From Coptodactyla brooksi (Eukaryota; Arthropoda; Insecta; Coleoptera; Scarabaeidae), in contig JAWQRM010000136.1 in assembly GCA_033557675.1 (NCBI GenBank), positions 1 through 29,275 on the forward strand: a DNA stretch of 29,275 nt. The letters are read 5' to 3'. The translations under genes were made by a program, and so were the position numbers. This document shows, one piece after another, positions 1-11,288 of this stretch. Position 1 is the first letter of the stretch, and every line of letters begins with the position of its first letter. The notes under the pieces were generated by a model. It made no database searches. It saw nothing but the letters and a program-made list of their open reading frames with translations, and was not told the origin of the DNA.

Positions 1-1169
1 CTTTGTATTAGTAATTAAAACATTTTTATACAGAAACTATTAAAGCGTGTCCTCTACTACAAGAACAACTGCCCAAAGTAACTCACCCTATATATATATA
101 TATATATATAGTACCGAAATTTAAAATTCCAACAAAAATAATTTTTAAAGGCTTACGACTTCATTAATAAGCGTATCTTTGTAACAAAAGATGAAAGATA
201 TCAGACCGCCGGCACTTTACTGTGAATTAAGGCTAAGCCGAACGTTATTTATTACTTTAAAATACAATCGTTCATTCAGCTCAACCGAACAGATGAAACG
301 ATGCACTTTAAACCGTAGATTAGAAACGCATTTGTCCCAAAAATAAGAAGTGTAGATGTTAAACGCTATCGAACAGCAATAACAATTAATAGCGAATTAA
401 TTTGTTTGGATAACAAGCGAATAATTTAGCAACCGTGAGGTAGGTGGCGTTCTGGGTGGGTTCAAATTTTCTGCTCCAAATACTAAATGAAGATGTGTCA
501 TTGTAATTATGCAAATAGCTTTTGGAGATTTTTGCTGTGCCAATGACGGTTAAGGTTAAAGTGTGGAAAATTCTCTCTTATTCGAGAACGAAATGGTAGT
601 CTAGAAAACCGGAAACGGCGGTTAAGAGCAATGTAGAGGTTGGGCTGGGGAGCTTGAGGCCATTCGGAGATTTATACTATAACGTTCTTATCTATTTTTA
701 CTCGTATCTGGACAGATATCTCAAATTCATTACCAAGGTAGAGTGGTTCGCAATTAAGGCCTTTATTCACCGTACACTGGTGCATTATCTCGGAGCAATT
801 TGATTGGCATTTCCTATATATTTATCTTCGAGAGGTATTACTTCTTATTGTTAATCGGCCGACCGTTAATTTATATGAAATCTTTACGCCTTAATGGCGA
901 TATTAGTAACCATTTAATTGCCACGTTCGTTTTTGATCCTCCGTTAGATTTACCGAGACTTCTGTTCGGACGCGATCGCTCGCTCTTCGCTGAGCAATGT
1001 GATAAGTCACTTTAATTAGATTACGTTAAGCTTCGTTTGATTAAAACGAGTTCTCTTTCTAAGCACCGACGTTCATTTAATTAGTTGTCACAGCATTGCA
1101 TATTAAATCTGACGTTTTCGAGAAAAATCCTTCTGCGCATGCCCCGTACGATCATCGCACATGCGCAAA
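1..1169. other. Gene-free flank with a short TA microsatellite
   Basis: No coding region is convincing here. The only longer open frame (about 71 codons near 800-1015) has no family resemblance and ordinary noncoding composition. A (TA)n run occupies about 89-110. Near the right end a TGCGCATG site (1134-1141) and its inverse CATGCGCA (1160-1167) form a pair that recurs in the tandem array that follows. I see no RNA gene or mobile element. Confidence 0.5.
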
Positions 1170-3045
1170 CTTAAAAAGTATGACTCATCGAAATTACGTG
1201 TGTTTGGACGGGAAGCCGCATGAGGAATTATCGTTAAATGATTATTTGATTATAATAAATGCACCCTTCGTGAATATTATTCCTTAAAAAGAAAAAATAG
1301 AAAAGGAATCGAAAAAGAAAAGGGGGATTGGGAAGAAAGATGTCCGGGGTGTTTAGATATGCGAGATACATCGATCGGTAGCACAAACAAATCTTAACAT
1401 TAGGGTGGCGTATTCTATACTTAGACTGGTAAAAAGTATGACTCATAGAAATTAGATTTATTTGGACGGGAAGCCGAATGAGACATTTTCGTGGGGATTC
1501 TAAAAATGTAAATGGATTGAAGTTGATTGCGTTTTTTAATTATAACTACAACTTTAATAATTTAGTACCACGTCTAGTCACACTTGTTGATTCTTCGATC
1601 CCCGAACGAAATATTTCACCTTATACGGATTGCGCATGTCTAATGAGGGTACAGACCATGCGCAGTCGTCAATAAAGTTGCATAATTCAACGGTAAATAC
1701 CGTGAATTGTATAGAAAAAAAAGGAATTATCGTTAAATGATTATTTGATTATAATAAATGCACCCGTCGTGAATATTATTCCTTAAAAAGAAAAAATAGA
1801 AAAGGAATCGAAAAAGAAAAGGGGGATTGGGAAGAAGGATGTCTGGGGTGTTTAGATATGCGAGATACATCGATCGGTAGCACAAAGAAATCTTAACATT
1901 GGGGTGGCGTATTCTATACTTAGACTGGTAAAAGGTATGACTCATCGAAATTACATTTATTTGGACGGGAAGCCGAATGAGACATTTTCGTGGGGATTCT
2001 AAAAATGTAAATGGATTGAAGTTGAATGCGTCTTTTAATTATAACTACAACTTTAATAATTTAGTACCACGTCTAGTCGCACTTGTTGATTCTTCGATCC
2101 CCGAACGAAACATTTCCCTCTATACGAGTTGCGCATGTCTAATGAGGGTACAGATCATGCGCAGTCTCCAATAAAATTGCATAATGCGATGGTAAATATC
2201 ATAAATTGTATAGAAAAAAACACGGAATTATCGTTAAATGATTATTTGATTATAATAAATGCACCCTTCGTGAATATTATTCCTTAAAAAGAAAAAATAG
2301 AAAAGGAATCGAAAAAGAAAAGGGGGATTGGGAAGAAGGATGTCTAGGGTGTTTAGATACGCGAGATACATCGATCGGTAGCACGAAGAAATCTTAACAT
2401 TAGGGTGGCGTATTCTATACTTAGACTGGTAAAAAGTATGACTCATCGAAATTACATTTATTTGGACGGGAAGCCGAATGAGACATTTTCGTGGGGATTC
2501 TAAAAATGTAAATGGATTTAGGTTGATTGCGTCTTTTAATTATAACTACAACTTTAATAATTTAGTACCACGTTTAGTCGCACTTGTTGATTCTTCGATC
2601 CCCGAACGAAACATTTCCCTCTATCCGGATTGCGCGTGTCTAATGAGGGTACAGATCATGCGCAGTCGTCAATAAAGTTGCATAATGCGATGGTAAACAT
2701 CGTGAATTGGGTAGAAAAAAAACGGAATTATCGTTAAATGATTATTTGATTATAATAGATGCACCCTTCGTGGGGATCGTTCGTTAAAAAGGAGGAATAG
2801 AGAAGGAGCCGAAAGGGAAAAGGGGGGTTGGAAAGAAAGATGTCTGGGGTGTTTAGATATGCGAGATATATCGATCGGTAGCACAAAGAAATCTTAACAT
2901 TAGGGTGGCGTATTCTATACTTAGACTGGTAGAAAGTATGACTCATCGAAATTACATGTGTTTGGACTGGATGCCGAAGGAGAGACATGGGGATTCTAAA
3001 AACGTAAATGGATCGAAGTTGAATGAATCGTTTAATGTTCGTTAG
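1170..3045. repeat. Tandem array of a ~500 bp unit (about 3.6 copies)
   Basis: The anchor GGAATTATCGTTAAATG occurs at 1224, 1723, 2224 and 2724, giving periods of 499, 501 and 500 bp. The first unit is preceded by a short partial copy (1170-1223) in which the segment after GAAGCCGCATGAG is missing. The last unit (2724-3045) is truncated and the most diverged. The middle units are nearly identical, so the expansion or homogenisation is fairly recent. Each full unit carries TGCGCATG followed about 19 bp later by CATGCGCA (for example 1631-1638 and 1657-1664), and a conserved TGACTCAT motif. Open frames of 65 and 70 codons recur on opposite strands in each unit, but this follows from unit identity. 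I do not recognise the unit as part of a known transposon. Confidence 0.9.
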
Positions 3046-4184
3046 AAAGACGAAGGAAGGTCAAGATTGTTTGTTTGGAAACGGGTCGAGAACGCGCGCG
3101 GAGAGAACAATATGTAATAGTAAATAAAAATAAAACAAACAGCTAGGAACCGTTATCAGAACGTTTCGGTCTTCGGCGAGTGCAAATTTATTGATTAAAA
3201 ACCGGCGTCGTATCACGGTCAAATCAATTAGATTCGTTCAATTGAAAAAAAAAAAAACGCGAAGTTAAGCTGTAAATAATCGTCTCGAAACGAGCGCGTT
3301 TCCTTTGTTTTGAAGGTAATTCTTAAGTATGTCAATACGCGATAGCAATAATACGATAACGGGCGAACGTAAGTACGAAAAGGTAAAGCTAACCTGGAAA
3401 TACATCTTTGGTTTCGGTGTTGTGCGGATGGATCCACCCATTTTTCTGTTGAATGATGCACTGGAACATCTCACGTATTTATTCACATCATTTAAACGAC
3501 GAAACGCCGCGCGTGACATAAAAAGGAATAAGAAAAAATTACGCGTTTCGACACGTCAAACTTCGACTCGCCAGGACCCGAACGGAAGTGGAAACAAAAC
3601 GGTTTTAAAAAGCGGTAGCACGTGGAATCTAAATATAAAGCCGAACCGTGTGCCCGATACTCTCTCTCGATTGCTAAGGTTTACAACTTATGTCTAACCG
3701 TGGTGTTGTAAGCAAAAGCAAGGTGGATAACTCAACGGAGATACGAAGTGGAGGGATCAGTTGAGGACCGCTGGCGCTTGCGCATCGCCCACGACCCGCA
3801 CGGACTATCAGACAACCCCTATACCGGCTAAGGTCACACCTAACTACTGCACCGCGCGCGTTTACGTTTGCCGCGTGAGAAATCGAAAAATTATTTTCCT
3901 ACTATTTACAGACGTCGCCTTATCTTATCTACTTATTTATATCAATTATTTATGAACGCGCGCTAAAAAATTCCACGTAGATACGTTTAATCCGCGTTCC
4001 GAAATAAACTCCTTACCCGCGGAATTTATTACACTTTAAGCGCAAGACCGGACGTTTCCTTGGAAACCGCCGAGCCTCCGTCTAAAGCGAAATCCCCGTA
4101 GCGTGAAGTATTCGTTATTAATAAAACTTTCTAAGCGTTAGATCACCGCGAGTTTGTTCTTATTTGAAAAAAAAAACGCCGTTG
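3046..4184. other. Intergenic stretch without a convincing gene
   Basis: A 122-codon plus-strand open frame (3329-3697) is the longest. It overlaps two minus-strand frames of similar quality (3228-3461 and 3265-3519), lacks any recognisable domain and has low-complexity basic content, so I do not call it a gene. The DNA is locally GC-richer with many CG dinucleotides (for example around 3100, 3500 and 3780). No RNA gene was recognised. Confidence 0.4.
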
Positions 4185-5525
4185 AGCGTTAAGCGAATCA
4201 GCGCTAAGCGGAGTCGCACGTGTTTGACCTTTAAAAGTACACGACAACATTTTATTGCACAATATACTTATGTTGTACTTTAAAAACTCTAATTTCACGT
4301 CTAACACGGTGACAAAATTAGTCTAACATAATAATAATAATAGTTCGGTAGAGGTAATGCCTATACCGTGCTGGAAAATACATCTTGTCCCATAGAATAT
4401 TCGCATTATCGTCCGATTGGTTGACGAATCGGGTGATCGCCGGGTGAGTCACGCAGTCGCCCCGACAGCTTTGACGAACGCACACCTCAACCGTTTTTAC
4501 AACCGCCGAGAGGGTTCTCAAGTATTTGAGCGGCAATTCTTCAGTAGAAGTTGTAAATTTATTCGCAGTTGCTTTCGAAAATCGTCTAACTACATCGCGT
4601 CCAACAATATTGCGCATTGTCAACGTGTTCGAAACGATAGTTTGTGCGACAGGCTGTTGCTCTCCAACGTGAGGAGAAATTTCTTCGACAGGTTGGGGTA
4701 TTGTTTGGCGAAATAGGAGACATCTTTAAATTAGGAGGAATCTTTCGTTTAGTTTTATTTTTAGATATTATTAAAATTATTTTATTTTAAAGTGACTTTT
4801 TGTCCCATAGAGGTATTGCATTATCGTCCGATTGGTTGACGAGTCGGGTGATCGCCGGGCGAGTCACGCAGTTGCCCTAACAGCTGAACGCACACCTCAA
4901 CCGTTTTTACAACCGCCGAGAGGGTTCTCAGGTATTTGAGCGGCAATTCTTCGGTAGAAGTTGTAAATTTATTCGCAGTTGCTTTCGAAAATCGTCTAAT
5001 TACATCGCGTATTGTCACTGTGTTCGAAACGATAGTTTGTGCGACAGGCTGTTGCTCTCCAACGCGACGAGAAATTTCTACGACAGGTTGGGGTATAGGT
5101 TGGCGAAATAGGAGACATCTTTAAATTAGGAGCAATCTTTCGTTTAGTTTTATTTTTAAATATCAGAATTATTTTATTTTAAAGTGACCTTTTATTTTAG
5201 TAAGAATGCACTGACAGATGTAGAAAGACATCTAGAAGATGAGGACTAGAGAGATCGGAAAATATGCAGGCTGAGAAAAAAAGGCTCTCCTAAACGTTCG
5301 AAAAAAACGTTTAGGAGATGAATAAACATTTATTGATAGTAGTTAAAAAGTAAGTGTACGTAAGACGATGTCAACTAGACATGGCATGTATGAATACATC
5401 CTCCCATGACATCAGAAGTCTTACTAACTACTCGCGCCGTAGATCACGCGAGCTCGTGAGGCAGAGGGGGTCCCGAGCTCGTGGTGGAAGTGTTATGTGA
5501 ATCTCCTATAAGACAAGAAAGATTT
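4185..5525. repeat. Left arm of a large inverted repeat
   Basis: This arm reappears in reverse complement at 6375-7290. Matching landmarks, from outside inwards, are: the block with GCGTTAAGCGAATCAGCGCT (near 4188), a run of ATA triplets (near 4327), the CGTGCTGGAAAATACATCTT block (near 4368), the CTAATTTAAAGATG-side block (near 5110), and GTGTTATGTGAATC (near 5490). Within the arm a ~400 bp segment is tandemly duplicated (about 4385-4795 and 4803-5190). The arm carries open frames on the minus strand that share a short protein segment, but none looks like a known domain. The structure resembles a foldback-type element or a palindromic duplication, later invaded by the retrotransposon in the centre. 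Confidence 0.8.
5286..5318. repeat. Perfect 13-bp hairpin
   Basis: TCTCCTAAACGTT at 5286-5298 is followed by a 7-nt A-rich loop and its exact reverse complement at 5306-5318. It lies inside the left arm of the large inverted repeat. Nothing suggests a known RNA; it may be an internal terminal-repeat scar of a small DNA element. Confidence 0.7.
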
Positions 5526-6370
5526 TTCCATACGGTATACCGATTTTGCAAAGGCCTTTGATAGAATCAACCGCGATGTTCTATTTTCTAAGCTTGATAG
5601 TTTGGGACTTTCAAGTCCATTGATCAGGATCTTTGATGGATGTGATGAACCTAAATTAGGCGTGCCACAGGGACCCAACCTGGGATATTAACCGAATAGT
5701 TAATTTGTCAAAAGGAAACATACTTGACTGAATGTCAGCAAGTGTCATTGTCTTTCATTCTGTGAAGAAATCCAATAATTTATGATTATTGCATCAATGA
5801 TTTTTCATTGAGTAGGAAGAGATCTGGGAGTCTTATATGACAATAAACTAAGTTTCGTTAGTCAGATGTTGGGTTAGCGTGTAGCATTAAAAAAGCTTTT
5901 CAAATGCTGGATTTTATATTACGTAACTCTCTTAATTTTACGAAAACAAAAACTTTTATTAAGTTGTACAATGCGTATGTGAAACCGCATTTGGAGTATG
6001 GATGTGGTGTTTGGTATCCGCGTTATGATGTACATATTAACTCTGTGGAGAGAATTCAAAGAAAGTTTCTGAGATTCTTGTTTTACAAAAGGCGTGGTAT
6101 TTATGATATAACGCAGCCCTAGGTTCTATGTTCCAAGATATAATCACAGAAGCTGTTCCTCTAGCCAATACAAACTATTTGTATTATTCTCCAATTTATA
6201 GAATTTTAAGATTGACCAATGGGTTTTCTCATGTCGATGTCTTAAATTGTTCGTTGTCTGCTTTCAGAAACCAAATTGTAGACTTCCTTGAATGAGTCTG
6301 ATTTTGTGTTTTTGTATGTCGAGATTTTGATGGATCTTGACGAATTAGGCGTTTTGTAACCTATCTAACA
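5525..6370 (+). pseudogene. Truncated non-LTR retrotransposon (reverse transcriptase and C-terminal piece)
   Basis: Around 5535-5600 the plus strand encodes a reverse transcriptase segment with the F-A-K-A-F-D-R-I-N motif followed by a leucine-rich helix (KLDSLGLSSPLI). A V-P-Q-G-P motif follows near 5660-5675 after an internal deletion. The YxDD catalytic core is absent. From about 5790 to 6122 the post-polymerase region is readable, with R-D-L-G-V, then a run ending HLEYGCGVWYP and a Q-R-K-F-L-R-F-L motif. This arrangement is typical of the C-terminal region of Jockey/CR1-like LINE proteins. Remaining C-terminal coding sequence continues with a frame change to about 6300. Stops and frame changes make it non-functional. 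It sits between the two arms of the large inverted repeat, so it inserted after, or together with, formation of that structure. Confidence 0.85.
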
Positions 6371-6374
6371 AGTT

Positions 6375-7290
6375 TTCTTGTCTGCTGTGAGACAAGAAAA
6401 TCTGTCTTGCCTCACAGCAGATTCACATAACACTCCCACCACGAGCCCGTGACCCCCCCTCTACCTCACGAGCTCGCGCGATCTACGGCGCGAGTCCTCG
6501 GTAAGACTTCTCACGTCACGGAAGGATGTACCCATACATGCCGTGTCTGGTTGACATCTTATTTTTTAACAATCGACGGACAAACAAGAACTTCATCCGC
6601 ACGAAAATAAAAGGTCACTTTAAAATAAAATAATTCTAATAATATTTAAAAGTAAAACTAACGGAAAGGTTAATAATAAATCTAATTTAAAGATGCCTCC
6701 TATTTCGCCAAATAATACCTCAACCTGTCGCAGAAATTATTACACATTCTGGAGAGTATTTCTGGGGTTATAGTTTGATGAGCTTAAATAATTTTTTCTA
6801 TCTAACTAGACGATTTTCGAAAGCAACTGCGAATACATTTACAACTTCTACTGAAGAATTGCCGCTCAAATACCTGAGAACCCTCTCGGCGGTTGTAAAA
6901 ACGGTTGAGTTGTGCGTTCGTCAAAGCTGTCAGGGCAAGCGCGTGACTCACCCGGCGATCACCCGATTCGTCAACCAATCGGGCGATAATGCAATACCTC
7001 TATGGGACAAGATGTATTTTCCAGCGCGGTATAGACATTACCTTGCCTGCTCGACCAAACTATTATTATTATTATGTTTTTCTTTTGTTAAAACGTGTAT
7101 AGTTTAATGAATACCCTTTATTTTGTTTATCTGTCGTTCGTTATTGTATTTCTTATTTACCTTTAAAATGCAAAATAAGTATTTTGCACAATAAAACGTT
7201 GTGCAAACGGTTCGTGCACTTTTAAAGGTCAAACACGTGCGACCCCGCTTAGCGCTGATTCGCTTAACATTGCGTGCGCGCATTAATGGC
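6375..7290. repeat. Right arm of the large inverted repeat
   Basis: This is the reverse complement of much of 4185-5525. GATTCACATAACACT (from about 6420), the CTTTAAAATAAAATAATTCT block (near 6619), the duplicated-core segment (6700-7020) and the GCTTAGCGCTGATTCGCTTAA block (near 7246) appear in mirrored order. It has one copy of the core segment here where the left arm has two. A 110-codon frame (6775-7107) covers the core and matches minus-strand frames of the left arm, consistent with an old shared coding remnant of the element; I cannot name it. Confidence 0.8.
6382..6420. repeat. 16-bp hairpin at the inner tip of the right arm
   Basis: CTGCTGTGAGACAAGA (6382-6397) pairs with TCTTGCCTCACAGCAG (6405-6420), one mismatch, 7-nt loop. 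It lies exactly where the inverted-repeat homology begins, next to GATTCACATAACACT, and may mark a terminal structure of the element. Confidence 0.65.
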
Positions 7291-7520
7291 GTAATTAGAC
7301 GATTTTCGAATAAATTTACAACTTCTACCGAAGAATTGCCGCTCAAATACCACTTGCTAATTTGAACCCTCTCGGCGGTTGTAAAAACGGTTGAGTTTTG
7401 CGTTCGTCAAAGCTGTCAGGGCAAGTGCGAGACTCGCTAATTCTCGTGCAATCTCGTCAACCAATCGGACGATAATGTGATACCCCTATGAGGCAAGATG
7501 TACTTTCCAGCGCGGTATAT
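7290..7520. repeat. Extra outer copy of the inverted-repeat core
   Basis: This segment repeats, in the same orientation as 6805-7035, the core from ATTAGACGATTTTCGAA to CCAGCGCGGTATA. It carries a small internal deletion and a 14-bp insertion. It makes the right side a tandem pair like the left, but with the second copy outside the shared flank block. Confidence 0.75.
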
Positions 7521-9680
7521 CACATCCAACTGATTACCTTCGTTCATAGCTGTAGTCTATAATTTTAATAATAATTTTATTTTAGGTCTATAATTTTCAC
7601 ATTGATCTCTATCTCCACTCTTGAAAATAAGACATATCAAACTTAATCTTGGCTCTCAGAAAGCTATGTTCCTGACGTAAATATATATTATCATTCTTCG
7701 TTAGAAGTTTCCGATATTTATCCTTTTCTTTAATGTTTTTAATTATATCAGCCAGAGCACAACATCACGCAATTATATCGAATCCTACCGAAACTGTTTG
7801 ATTTAACCTGAATTCCAGGCGGATTATATTTAATAGAACACACGAGTTATGGATGGGGAGCACCTTCCAGTACAATTGGGTAACAGCAGCGTTTCGCAGA
7901 TATATATTCTCTCAAGAATCAACCCATGGAGTAATGCTGCGCTATGCAGCAGGTATTAAACACGTAGTCCCCATGCCACACCTTAACGCAAAGGTCCTAA
8001 AAGTACACACGAAGTCGCCACTACTACTAACATCATATCAAAATAAAAACATTTTTGACGTCCCCCCACCACTATATTTTAGGCGTTAACAGAAATAAAG
8101 TCATCTTTCCTTGATTTCCTGGATTCACTGACAGCTAAGGAATAATTATACAACGGCGAACGTACTTTTAGATTTCTAATAGATTTTCATACCGGTCCAG
8201 TGACGAATTTTAAGTGCCTTTGAATATTTCATGAACGTTAAATATTTATAATTTGAAGCCGACAAGAAACGGTATTGAATGCGTCGCGAGGTAAACTTTA
8301 AACCCTTTTTCTTCATTTTCGAAGACGTCGCCTTCCGTATAAGGCAGCCTTCGGCTAAAGTAGTAATTATACAACCTCGGTACCTATTGTTTGTGTGTTT
8401 TCAGAGGTGATCCCTTGCACGGTCGGTATCATTTATGGTGGTATTTATGTAGAACAGGAAATATCATTTGCGTTTCTCAGAATCCGTACGGTACATATTC
8501 GTAAATTTCTATTTTAAACCACCCCGACCGTTATTAAATACCCGACAAGCCGACCTTCGCAAAATATTTCTATTGTTTATCACTCGAAGAGGAGGAAGTA
8601 CAGAAATAAAAGTTTCCTCTAAACGACGTCACGTGAAATCGTCACGTCTGTCTTTGGGTGGGCGAAGTATTTCTTGAAGTTTTAAAGACGAATTTTGTCA
8701 TACATTAATAATGTATTCTTAATCATAATGATTCTTTGTTTATATAATGACGCACGGTGGTTAGATTAGGTTTCCGACTTTCGTTAGGATTGTTTTCTTC
8801 AAATATTATTATAGGGTGTGACCGAATGAAATCTTAAAAGATTAATCCAAAACTTTATCTGTCCTGCCGATTTATAAGGCTTTATAAATCTTTAAACTTT
8901 AGGACAAGGTCGAAAAGTTATAAAGTCAAAGTTATAAAATTGTTGTCGTAGTAACGAAACAATGGCAGATTAAAGTTATTCGCCGCCTGAATTCTTTGTT
9001 ACCTTCGACACCTTCGATTTGTTGAATTTTCTTATAAGCAGACTTCATGGCCGACCTTATCGTTTTGGGCAGGAAATACGGCGAAACTTAACGAACGTGT
9101 TCGGTCAAAACTGTCAGGACAATAACACGCCCATCGCTGCCAGTATTTTCGGACCGATTTTTATTTCGATAAACCCCTTCCTTCCTACGGAGGACGCCGC
9201 CGGCGGGAGGGTCCGAATAAACACTTTAATTAAATGTTCGTCAACCGTACAATAAACTCCCGACTCTAGCGACAAATCGCCACAGACTGAGCCGGGAAAT
9301 CGCTCTGCTTAAAGCGCGATATTTCTTATCACTTTTCCGTACATATATTTGATTTGGTCGCGTAAATATCAACCTGATAACAATACTACTACAATGTCGG
9401 CATTGACATTTTTACGTTTATCTTATGTCAATATTTTTTCTTTAAAAAAAACAAATCCGAATCACCTGCTTGTGCTCTTCTCTCCGTCGCAACCCAGTCT
9501 TGGGGTTAAATCAATTTTGCGCGTGCGCGTACCTCACGTGCGCGTGCGCTTTCTACGACCTGCTCGGGAGGCTTAATATTCTCCCCTTACGCATCCAGTT
9601 CTGTAAATTTTGACCTGGGTCATCTAAATCAGTGCCAAAGATTATCACTTAATCTGGTCGCTATAAAAGTCTTAGACGTA
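7521..9680. other. Gene-free stretch
   Basis: No open frame here exceeds about 78 codons and none shows a recognisable domain. At 9519-9549 an alternating purine-pyrimidine tract (GCGCGTGCGCGTA followed by CACGTGCGCGTGCGC) stands out from the AT-rich surroundings. I see no tRNA, rRNA or transposon protein. Confidence 0.45.
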
Positions 9681-9689
9681 ATTAGGAAA

Positions 9690-11035
9690 GCCCAGTCCTA
9701 ATCACCTTGCTGCATTCTTTTATCAAATTGAAAAGATTTTTTAGGCAGTACCCAGTCTGATCTGCCATCATCCGCATTTTATAACCCCTTTTTATTGGGT
9801 TTTTAGACATATATTGCTTCAATGTACTCCTGTCCTTAAATTTGATCGCTGATTCATCTATACCAATCTTCTGAAACATTTTTTAAAGTTTGATAAAACC
9901 TCATCAAGCATTGCTCCTATTTTGCACAGCTTATCATATTTGGGATTGCCCCGTGCTGGCATTTCCCTGTTATTATTAACACGGATATGGCCTAACAACC
10001 ACCCAACTCTTGTTTGACCCTTTAGTGATGAAATAAAAGTAATCTTTGTAGCTCGGTAGATATTTAATCCCCATTAGTAAATTTATTGCCAAAAATGCTT
10101 TCATTTCGGTCGAATTAGTTTTCACGTAATCTTTACTTGCATCTATTTTTAGTTGCTCCCGATACAAATTGGTTTGAAATGCAAAATATTCAATAAATGC
10201 ATCGATAATAAAGTATTGGTACAGCTTATATGGTGTTGGGTTTTTGACCACATTAGTTATTCCTGAGGAATGAAGAAAATCCGGAGGAGGTAGGGGTTTA
10301 GTTGAATTTGACCACGCAGGAGCATTTCTTCAGCATCTTCATTGTCAGATGGTATTTTATCTAGATCATCAACATCTGATAACACAATTTCATTTGTTAT
10401 ATATTCCTCATTAACATTCTCATCCACAGCTTATTCGAGATCTTCAAACCCCGGCTCAGAAGGAATGGCATAATAAATATCATCTATTGCTTCATAAAGT
10501 TCATTTAGCGTCATACCAAGCAATGTAAAAGGTAATTCATCTTTACGCAGCCTTTCCGTTTTTAAATTGGCAGATGGATTGGTGGTACAAAATTCGTACC
10601 GCAATTCGCTCCACCCAAAAATTTATGAAATTATAAAAATGCAACATATTCAATAAATGCATTGATAATAAAGTATTGGTACAACTTATATGGTGTTGGG
10701 TCTTAAACGTTTGTGACCACATTAGTAATTCCTGAGGAATGAACAAAATCAGGAGGAGGCAGGGGTTTAGTTGAATTTGACCACGCAGCAGCATTTCTTC
10801 AGCATCTTCATTGTCAGATGGCATTTTATCTAGATCATCAACATCTGATAACACAATTTCATTTGTTACATATTCCTCATTAACATTCTCATCCACAGCT
10901 TCTTCGAGATCTTCAGACTCCGGTCAGAAGGAATAGCACAATAAATATCATCTATTTCTTCATAAAGTTCATTTAGCGTCATACCGCGCGATGTAAAAGG
11001 TAATTCATCTTTACGTAGCATTTCCGTTTTTCGCT
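9690..11035 (-). pseudogene. piggyBac-like transposase relic with internally duplicated N-terminal part
   Basis: Reading the minus strand, the N-terminal acidic leader (with SDVDDLDKMPSDNEDAEEML, about 10800-10896) is followed near 10250-9980 by a region with YKLYQYF, F-L-A-I-N-L-L-M-G-I and LPSYKDYF, characteristic of the DDE_Tnp_1_7 (piggyBac) family. After a frame change the segment at 9880-9690 reads I-D-E-S-A-I-K-F then KQYMSKNPIKRGYK and a GYCL turn. This is the block holding the first catalytic Asp of piggyBac transposases. Everything after it, including the second and third catalytic Asp, is missing. The leader region (10735-11030) is repeated almost unchanged at 10255-10555. Frameshifts, this duplication and C-terminal loss make it dead. 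Confidence 0.88.
10255..11035. repeat. Direct duplication inside the piggyBac relic (period ~480 bp)
   Basis: Two copies of the transposase leader lie head to tail, about 10255-10620 and 10735-11045. They share the ATTCCTGAGGAATGAA block, GGGGTTTAGTTGAATTTGAC, the acidic leader and the CTCCACCCAAAAATTTATGA-like end. The copies differ by few substitutions, so the duplication is younger than much of the surrounding decay. Confidence 0.85.
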
Positions 11036-11254
11036 CCACCCAAAAATGTATGAAATCATAAAAATTAATTATAAATATATTGTATACGTACCTTCTACAA
11101 CGTTATCTTTCGTTTAGCGTAAATAATATATTGTAAAAATATGTTAATACTTCTACTAATAGATGTCGCTATTCATGCGGTAGATGAATTGCACCATCAC
11201 TTTAGTCAAATAAAGCAAACTAAAAAGTGGTTTAAAAACATAAAAATGGCTTCC

Positions 11255-11288
11255 AAGGCGCAGTTGGACAAATCCTCAACTGCGCCTT
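11255..11288. repeat. Perfect 12-bp hairpin AAGGCGCAGTTG
   Basis: AAGGCGCAGTTG (11255-11266) and its exact reverse complement (11277-11288) flank a 10-nt loop. The flanking DNA is AT-rich and gene-free, so this could be a remnant of a small inverted-repeat transposon or a structured noncoding element. There is no further evidence for either. Confidence 0.6.

Noticed and set aside
1234..2988. Recurring 65- and 70-codon frames in each tandem unit, on both strands
   Set aside because: They recur because the units are nearly identical DNA. They overlap runs of A/T and low-complexity sequence, resemble no domain, and their variants do not show preference for silent changes by eye.
3329..3697. 122-codon plus-strand frame as a gene
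   Set aside because: No domain, no signs of splicing or a promoter, low-complexity basic tail, and equally long frames on the opposite strand.
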